12,248 nucleotides of DNA from an uncultured Eggerthella sp. (lineage in GTDB: Bacteria > Actinomycetota > Coriobacteriia > Coriobacteriales > Eggerthellaceae). The stretch spans positions 1 through 12,248 of the forward strand of contig UQVJ01000052.1 of NCBI GenBank assembly GCA_900544455.1, read 5' to 3'. How positions within the stretch are numbered: position 1 is the stretch's first letter; the number at the start of each line of letters is the position of its first letter. The notes beneath the pieces were generated by a model. It was not told the DNA's origin. It was given only the letters and a program-made list of their open reading frames with translations, and ran no database searches. Positions 8,030-12,248 of the stretch are shown piece after piece. A program made the translations under genes and the position numbers.

Positions 8030-8124
8030 GCGCGTTTCGCCGAATTCTTTGCCGTTGAACCGATAGTTGTTGCACATATTTTCAGGCAGAAATCTTGCCT
8101 CACCCACCAAAAGGCAACGCCTCG

Positions 8125-8189
8125 GGGGTATAGGGACGGGTCTCATTTTCTCTTTTAGGTGGAAAAATGGGACCTGTCCCTATATCCCC
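8125..8189. repeat. REP/REPIN-like inverted repeat between metI and glnA
   Basis: Two arms of about 25 nt (8125-8149 and 8163-8189) are inverted copies of a GGGG-TATAGGGAC-RGGTCYC-ATTTT unit, separated by a 13-nt spacer. They differ by one extra base (GGGGA versus GGGG) and by two positions that would be G-U pairs in RNA, so a transcript could form one long hairpin. No coding frame crosses it. The GGGACAGGTCCCATTTT core resembles, from memory, dispersed REP elements mobilised by RAYT (Y1-type) transposases in several bacterial genomes, including Coriobacteriia. No such transposase is in the window. It is not a classical terminator, because neither side has a clean T-run after the stem. Confidence 0.7.
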
Positions 8190-8204
8190 AGTGTCGGCAG
8201 ACAT

Positions 8205-8233
8205 AAAAAATGGCCCGCCTGAGCGAGCCATTT
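8205..8233 (-). terminator. Intrinsic terminator of metNI
   Basis: On the minus strand, 4 nt after the metI stop codon, a stem of AAATGGC (8227-8233) with GCCATTT (8208-8214), extended past one mismatch by three GC pairs, closes a 4-nt loop. It continues into TTTTTT (8205-8210). This is a standard intrinsic terminator for the metN-metI transcript. Confidence 0.8.
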
Positions 8234-8237
8234 CAAA

Positions 8238-8915
8238 TTACTTTTTGCGATCGATCTTCCGAGCAGCAAGGTCGCAGCCGCTTTGAACGATTTGGACCAG
8301 AACGATAAGAATGACGATGGTGGCAATCATCACGTCAACCATGTAGCGCTGATAACCGTAGCGGATAGCGATGTCGCCCAGGCCACCTGCACCAACGGTG
8401 CCTGCCATTGCGGAATAGCCAAGCAACGTGATAAGAACGATGGAAAAGCCCCTAATCAGAGAGGGCAAACTCTCCCACAAGAACACCTTCACAACAATCT
8501 GCCAAGTGGAAGCGCCGAAAGACTGAGCGGCTTCAACCAGACCAGCATCGACTTCGGCAAGGCTTTGCTCAACCATGCGACCCACAAAAGGCGCAGCCGC
8601 CACAACCAGCGGCACTACCGCTCCGGGAACGCCCAGCGAAGTGCCCACAACCAGACGGGTAAACGGAATGATGGCCACGAGCAAGATAATGAACGGGATC
8701 GAGCGGCCGATATTCACAATCCAACCAAGAACGGCATTCACTGCTTTGTGAGGCAGCAAGCCTTTCTTTGGATCGGTTAGTACCAAGAATACGCCGAGGG
8801 GAATACCGATTACGTAGGCAAGCGCCGTGGAAACCAAGCTCATAACGATGGTGTCCCAAGTTCCCTGCGCCAGAAGCGCCCCATACTGGGCGAAGAACGT
8901 CTGCAAGTATTCCAC
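8238..8915 (-). CDS. metI: MetI, methionine ABC transporter permease
   Basis: This is the membrane subunit of the MetNIQ methionine importer. It is 225 residues with about five hydrophobic helices (around 22-45, 60-85, 90-112, 155-175 and 192-212). The cytoplasmic coupling loop carries the EAA motif from residue 128 (EAAQSFGASTWQIVVKVFLWE), followed by the MetI-typical LLGYSAMAGTVGAGGLGD (164-181). Length and pattern match E. coli MetI (217 residues). The start is GTG at 8915, 2 nt after the metN stop, with AGAGG 8 nt upstream inside the end of metN, so translation is probably coupled. The gene is followed by a terminator, so no metQ (binding lipoprotein) gene follows it. The partner must be encoded elsewhere. 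Confidence 0.93.
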   Translation of the reverse strand: MEYLQTFFAQYGALLAQGTWDTIVMSLVSTALAYVIGIPLGVFLVLTDPKKGLLPHKAVNAVLGWIVNIGRSIPFIILLVAIIPFTRLVVGTSLGVPGAVVPLVVAAAPFVGRMVEQSLAEVDAGLVEAAQSFGASTWQIVVKVFLWESLPSLIRGFSIVLITLLGYSAMAGTVGAGGLGDIAIRYGYQRYMVDVMIATIVILIVLVQIVQSGCDLAARKIDRKK

Positions 8916-8917
8916 GA

Positions 8918-9658
8918 TTACAACCTCTTCTCCAGCAACTTGCGAGCAACGTCACTTTGCGGATTCGCAAAGATATCTTCCGTTTTGCCCTCTTCCACGA
9001 TCTTGCCCTCATCAATTACCACCACGTTGTCGCAAATAAGCTCTGCAACGGCCAGCGAATGGGTGATAAGCACGATGGTTACGCCCATCTCTTCGTTGAT
9101 GTCTTTCAGCAACTTCAGGATGGAGTGCGTGGTCATAGAGTCGAGCGCGCTGGTTGCCTCATCGCACAACATGATGGACGGATTGTTCACCAATGCACGC
9201 GCAATGGCAACACGCTGCTGCTGGCCGCCGGAAAGCTGACTAGGATACTTGTTGCACTTGTCGGCCAAGCCCACCAGCTCCAGCAGTTCGCGTGCGCGTT
9301 TTTCTGCCTCTTTCTTGTCGGCATGGCGAAGCTCGAGAGGAAACATGACGTTGCGAAGAACGGTGCGCTGCTGAAGCAGGCTGAAGTTCTGGAAGATCAT
9401 GCTTACCGAGCTGCGGAACTCGCGCAATTCCTTTTCGGAAAGGCTTGTGATGTCACGCCCATTGATGATGATCGAGCCAGAGGTAGGACGCTCAAGCAGG
9501 TTAAGGCAACGCACAAGGGTTGACTTGCCGGCGCCCGATTGGCCGATAATGCCAAACACAGACCCGTCTTCGATGGTCAAATTGATATCGGTCAGGGCAG
9601 TATGCGTTTCCCCCTGACGCGACACATACGTCTTATTGAGATGTTCTATTTGAATCAT
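8918..9658 (-). CDS. metN: MetN, methionine ABC transporter ATPase lacking the NIL domain
   Basis: This is the ATPase subunit that drives methionine uptake through MetI. The 246 residues are a complete nucleotide-binding domain: Walker A GQSGAGKST (39-47), Q-loop Gln90 (MIFQNFSLL), signature LSGGQQQRV (142-150), Walker B IMLCDE (162-167) in the MetN-typical CDEATSALD form, and switch His200. Most MetN proteins are about 340 residues, with a C-terminal NIL/ACT-like domain that binds methionine and shuts the transporter off. Here the protein stops at residue 246, right after the ATPase core (VARKLLEKRL). The stop is followed at once by metI, so this is not a visible frameshift. Substrate could also be a related compound, but the pairing with a clear MetI supports methionine. 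The start ATG at 9658 has AGAGG 8 nt upstream. Confidence 0.88.
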   Translation of the reverse strand: MIQIEHLNKTYVSRQGETHTALTDINLTIEDGSVFGIIGQSGAGKSTLVRCLNLLERPTSGSIIINGRDITSLSEKELREFRSSVSMIFQNFSLLQQRTVLRNVMFPLELRHADKKEAEKRARELLELVGLADKCNKYPSQLSGGQQQRVAIARALVNNPSIMLCDEATSALDSMTTHSILKLLKDINEEMGVTIVLITHSLAVAELICDNVVVIDEGKIVEEGKTEDIFANPQSDVARKLLEKRL

Positions 9659-9697
9659 TCGTTGTTCCTCTTATACCGCGCAGCACAATTGGCGCGC

Positions 9698-9771
9698 ATA
9701 AAACAGCCTACCTACCATACCGCAGCCCAACGCATAGGCAGGAAAATGCCACAGCTCAAACTGCATGCGGC
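9698..9771 (-). other. Two candidate hairpins between the glycosyltransferase gene and metN
   Basis: On the minus strand GCCGCA (9766-9771) can pair with TGTGGC (9748-9753) through one G-U pair, followed by ATTTT. Further on, CCTGCCTA (9735-9742) pairs with TAGGTAGG (9707-9714) with one G-U pair and is followed by CTGTTTT. Either could terminate the upstream glycosyltransferase transcript or lie in the metN leader. A TATAAG (9771-9776) upstream would be a possible metN -10. The T-runs are short and loops are large, so this is tentative. I do not recognise a SAM riboswitch or other known leader in 9659-9813. Confidence 0.35.
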
Positions 9772-9813
9772 TTATACATAAAACTAATAACTGGCAATAA
9801 GCTTGAAGAATAG

Positions 9814-12222
9814 CTATTGAACAGGGCCAAGCAGGAAGTATGGCGCATGCGGGTCAAGGCACGAGCTCATATACGGGTCGCCGTCTACGAACAGATGTGG
9901 CCAACGATAATGCAAGAAGGCCTTTTCCCGCTCTGCGCGCAGCTGCTGCTTCTTGGTAAGCGCCGAACGACCATCGGAGCCACTCCCCTTGCGATAGGCT
10001 TCCACGCCACCGTTATAGGCAATCAAGTAGCCCTCTTTTGCCACCTTCAAACAGAAGTCGACATCGCAATTGCAAAGCCGAAAGCGCTCGTCAAAGCCCT
10101 TAGCTTTATCGTAGGCAGCGCGCTTCACCATCATGGCAGAGAGGGAAACCGCCGAAACATTGCTAGCGCACTGCAAACGCCCCAAATAACCACGAGCGCT
10201 GCGAGGCATATTCACGCCAATCTCCGAAGCCGATCCGTACGGACCAACCATCATGCCTGCATGGCGTATAGTGTCGTCGGCAAACAGGGTTTTCGCCCCC
10301 ACAACGCCCACGCCCTCACGAATGCAATGGGTCAGCATGCAGTTCAACGCTTCGGGATCTGCAAACTCAACGTCTCCATCGACTACCAGCACATACTCGG
10401 AAGTGCTTTGCGAAAAACCCAAATTTGCCATAGCGGCACGGTTGCTGGGGCCTTGGTAGGCAATAACCCTAGCGCGGTTCTTCCGCACCAGATGCTCTCC
10501 GTACACCGCAACATCACGGGAGGTTTCCTGATTCACCACCACATATATAGGCGTGTCGCGCGGCATCACACTCTGCTCGATTGAGGAAAGGCAGGCGTCG
10601 AGCAACGACGCATCGTCACCGGCAAGCACAACCACCGAAAGAGTCGGCGTCTCATCGGGCATTCGATAGCGGACGGTATAGAGTCGATCGGAGACATCGG
10701 CAAGAACCAGCGCATCGATACCATTGCGACGCAAGTGGTTGGCAAGCACCTTCCTTCCCGTGCGGAAGGCTTCCTCTTCGCGACGGGAGCTGATCCTATC
10801 GGCATCAGGGGAAATAGAGGCGGCATTCTGAACGTGGTACAAAACCTTGTCGATTCGTTCTACGCGCTCTGCCTGAGCGGTTGCCTTCAGCACCAAATCG
10901 TAGTCGAATGATTCGGAGGAAAAGCCCACCGACGACTGTATTGCCTCCAAAATACGACGAGAAAGGAAGACCAGAGGACCGAGATAGTTGTAGGAATACA
11001 GCAAATCAGGCGAAAAAACCGGCTTGAATTGGGGGCTGTGCAAGCCGCCGTCGCGATCGAAGCTGTCATGGTTCGCATACACGACATCACACGGACCCAC
11101 GCCGCTATCGTTTTTGATTCTTTCTTCCTCCATGACTTCGTTGATGTGGCGAACGTATTCGTAGAGAGCCTCGGGGGCCAAGACAACACTCGGCTCCAAT
11201 ACTGCGCAAACTTCACCCTTGGACTGAAGCAGGCCAGTCAGACGCGCCGCACCCTCATCGAGCTCGGCCTCAGGCACCAGATGGACAACGCGCTCATCGC
11301 CCTCCCATTCGCGGAGAGCTGAGGTGAGGCTCAATTCGTTGGCGCCCATGTCGACCAGAATAAGCTCGAAACGGGTGTAGGTTTGAAGGCTCAAAGAAGC
11401 CAAGGCGGCAGACAAATAGCATTCGTCGCCCGGATACAGGGGCATTACCAAGCTGATCTGGGGCTGAACGGCAAACGAACGAGATCGCTGCCCCTCAAGG
11501 CCAGCAAGCGTTTCGCAATGACGCACGAACCAGCGACCGTAGCGCGAATCAATGGAAGCATCTATGGCGCAATAGGAGAACGACTCGTGCAGCGGACCAA
11601 ACGTTTCGTCGCAAAAATAAGCAAATCCTCCAGGAATCTGTTCATTGGCATCGTAGACCGTTACGCAGAAATCCTTAGCAGCGGCGGCAACGCGCACAGA
11701 AAAGCCGATGCGCAGACGTTCACCTTCACCGTAACCCGCAGGGGGAATCACCTCATCTACCAACGGATACACGGGCAGGTCGACCTCCGTGCCATAGCCG
11801 TCGGTGAAATCGACCATCACATCGGAGCCTTCGGCATGAGGCATATCTGCGAGCATCTTAACCACGATTTCATCGCCGTCCTCGATGGCGTCGGTGAAAT
11901 AAACGTTCATACGACCCGAGCAATACTCACGCTCGATGTCAAACATCTGCTCCAGGAGCTCATTATGGACAAAGGCATTGAAGCGCGTACGCCAGCGCAT
12001 CATGTTCAGTTCCACGGTAAGGCGACTCTGGGTAAGGGGCGAGCCCTCCCCTACGTACTCCAGGAACGTCAAGTCGACTTCGCGCACATCGAAATGAGGA
12101 AGTACCACCACATAATTGGCCTGAGATGTTTCTTCCAGCGGATTAAAAGGGAACAAGTGAGCGGGGATCTTGGCGCCATCCTTCAAACGAGCATCAAGAA
12201 GCACCTCGGCATCAGGGTGCAT
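9814..12222 (-). CDS. Tandem family 2 glycosyltransferase (5' partial)
   Basis: This is a probable cytoplasmic, nucleotide-sugar-dependent glycosyltransferase for cell-surface polysaccharide. Real sequence ends at 12224, so the ATG at 12222 may be internal. Of the 802 visible residues, 1-225 are an unrecognised region, followed by the linker YGRWFVRHCETL..LEGQRSRSF seen before GT2 domains. GT-A domain 1 (about 255-465) has ISLVMPLYPG, SLSLQTYTRFELILVD and the late SPDLLYSYNYLG and FDYDLVLK blocks. Its DxD site, however, reads LEPSVVL (342-348), so metal binding looks lost. GT-A domain 2 (about 527-745) is intact: LSVVVLAGDD, VDGDVEF with DGD 615-617, GAKTLFADDTIRHAGMMVG, RLQCASNVSAVS and CDVDFCLKVAKEGY. 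This layout is known from rhamnan/O-antigen-type enzymes. No membrane segments are seen in the visible part. Acceptor and sugar cannot be told. It lies 155 bp upstream of metN with no evident functional link. Confidence 0.85.
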   Translation of the reverse strand: MHPDAEVLLDARLKDGAKIPAHLFPFNPLEETSQANYVVVLPHFDVREVDLTFLEYVGEGSPLTQSRLTVELNMMRWRTRFNAFVHNELLEQMFDIEREYCSGRMNVYFTDAIEDGDEIVVKMLADMPHAEGSDVMVDFTDGYGTEVDLPVYPLVDEVIPPAGYGEGERLRIGFSVRVAAAAKDFCVTVYDANEQIPGGFAYFCDETFGPLHESFSYCAIDASIDSRYGRWFVRHCETLAGLEGQRSRSFAVQPQISLVMPLYPGDECYLSAALASLSLQTYTRFELILVDMGANELSLTSALREWEGDERVVHLVPEAELDEGAARLTGLLQSKGEVCAVLEPSVVLAPEALYEYVRHINEVMEEERIKNDSGVGPCDVVYANHDSFDRDGGLHSPQFKPVFSPDLLYSYNYLGPLVFLSRRILEAIQSSVGFSSESFDYDLVLKATAQAERVERIDKVLYHVQNAASISPDADRISSRREEEAFRTGRKVLANHLRRNGIDALVLADVSDRLYTVRYRMPDETPTLSVVVLAGDDASLLDACLSSIEQSVMPRDTPIYVVVNQETSRDVAVYGEHLVRKNRARVIAYQGPSNRAAMANLGFSQSTSEYVLVVDGDVEFADPEALNCMLTHCIREGVGVVGAKTLFADDTIRHAGMMVGPYGSASEIGVNMPRSARGYLGRLQCASNVSAVSLSAMMVKRAAYDKAKGFDERFRLCNCDVDFCLKVAKEGYLIAYNGGVEAYRKGSGSDGRSALTKKQQLRAEREKAFLHYRWPHLFVDGDPYMSSCLDPHAPYFLLGPVQ

Positions 12223-12224
12223 AC

Positions 12225-12248
12225 AGATCGGAAGAGCACACGTCTGAA
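12225..12248 (+). other. Illumina TruSeq adapter remnant at contig end
   Basis: The last 24 bases begin AGATCGGAAGAGCACACGTC and agree throughout with the common Illumina TruSeq adapter as I know it. They are untrimmed read-through, not genome. The glycosyltransferase reading frame should not be extended into them. Confidence 0.95.

Noticed and set aside
8125..8189. The long inverted repeat as a terminator or a CRISPR unit
   Set aside because: The stem is not followed by a T-run on either strand, the metNI terminator is already present nearby, and there is no series of repeats with spacers.
9659..9813. A SAM riboswitch in front of metNI
   Set aside because: Expected from the gene function, but I could not find the conserved core or stem order of any SAM class.

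Overview
The window looks like a contig end from a moderately GC-rich actinobacterium. My best guess is the class Coriobacteriia (Eggerthella/Slackia-like gut anaerobes). The guess rests on three things: an orphan OmpR-type regulator whose DNA-binding half resembles actinomycete GlnR, a PolA with a degenerate proofreading domain, and a GGGAC-GGTCYCATTTT inverted repeat that I associate from memory with these genomes. The lineage is an inference; no rRNA or other marker gene is present.

Layout from left to right. On the + strand, 3-1271 is the 3' part of cydD (5' end cut by the window). It overlaps cydC (1264-3042) by 8 nt. Together they encode the heterodimeric ABC exporter needed to assemble cytochrome bd oxidase. 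Everything else is on the - strand. polA (DNA polymerase I, 5708 to 3090) converges on cydC across a 47-bp gap. A two-gene operon of glutamine synthetase (glnA, 7970 to 6627) followed 12 nt later by a GlnR-like orphan regulator (6614 to 5940) ends in a clear intrinsic terminator at 5834-5865. The methionine importer genes metN (9658 to 8918) and metI (8915 to 8238) follow, ending in a terminator at 8205-8233. The last gene is a large tandem-domain family 2 glycosyltransferase (12222 to 9814), truncated at its 5' end.

The most informative non-coding stretch is 7971-8237, between metI and glnA. It holds the metNI terminator, a 65-bp near-perfect inverted repeat of REP/REPIN type, and a 23-bp palindrome with 8-bp arms just upstream of glnA. 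The palindrome contains GTAAC/GTTAC and flanking GAAAC blocks like those in GlnR boxes. Together with the regulator encoded in the same operon, this suggests an autoregulated nitrogen-control unit. The 231-bp gap at 5709-5939 holds the regulator's terminator and a TATAAT box for polA. The 155-bp gap at 9659-9813 holds two possible hairpins and no recognised riboswitch. No gene-free stretch exceeds 300 bases.

The last 24 bases (12225-12248) are not genomic. They match the Illumina TruSeq adapter, so real sequence stops at 12224 inside the glycosyltransferase gene.

I see no CRISPR array, tRNA, rRNA, transposase, phage gene or defence cassette. Most of the window is core metabolism with several unusual variations, not an obviously new system.
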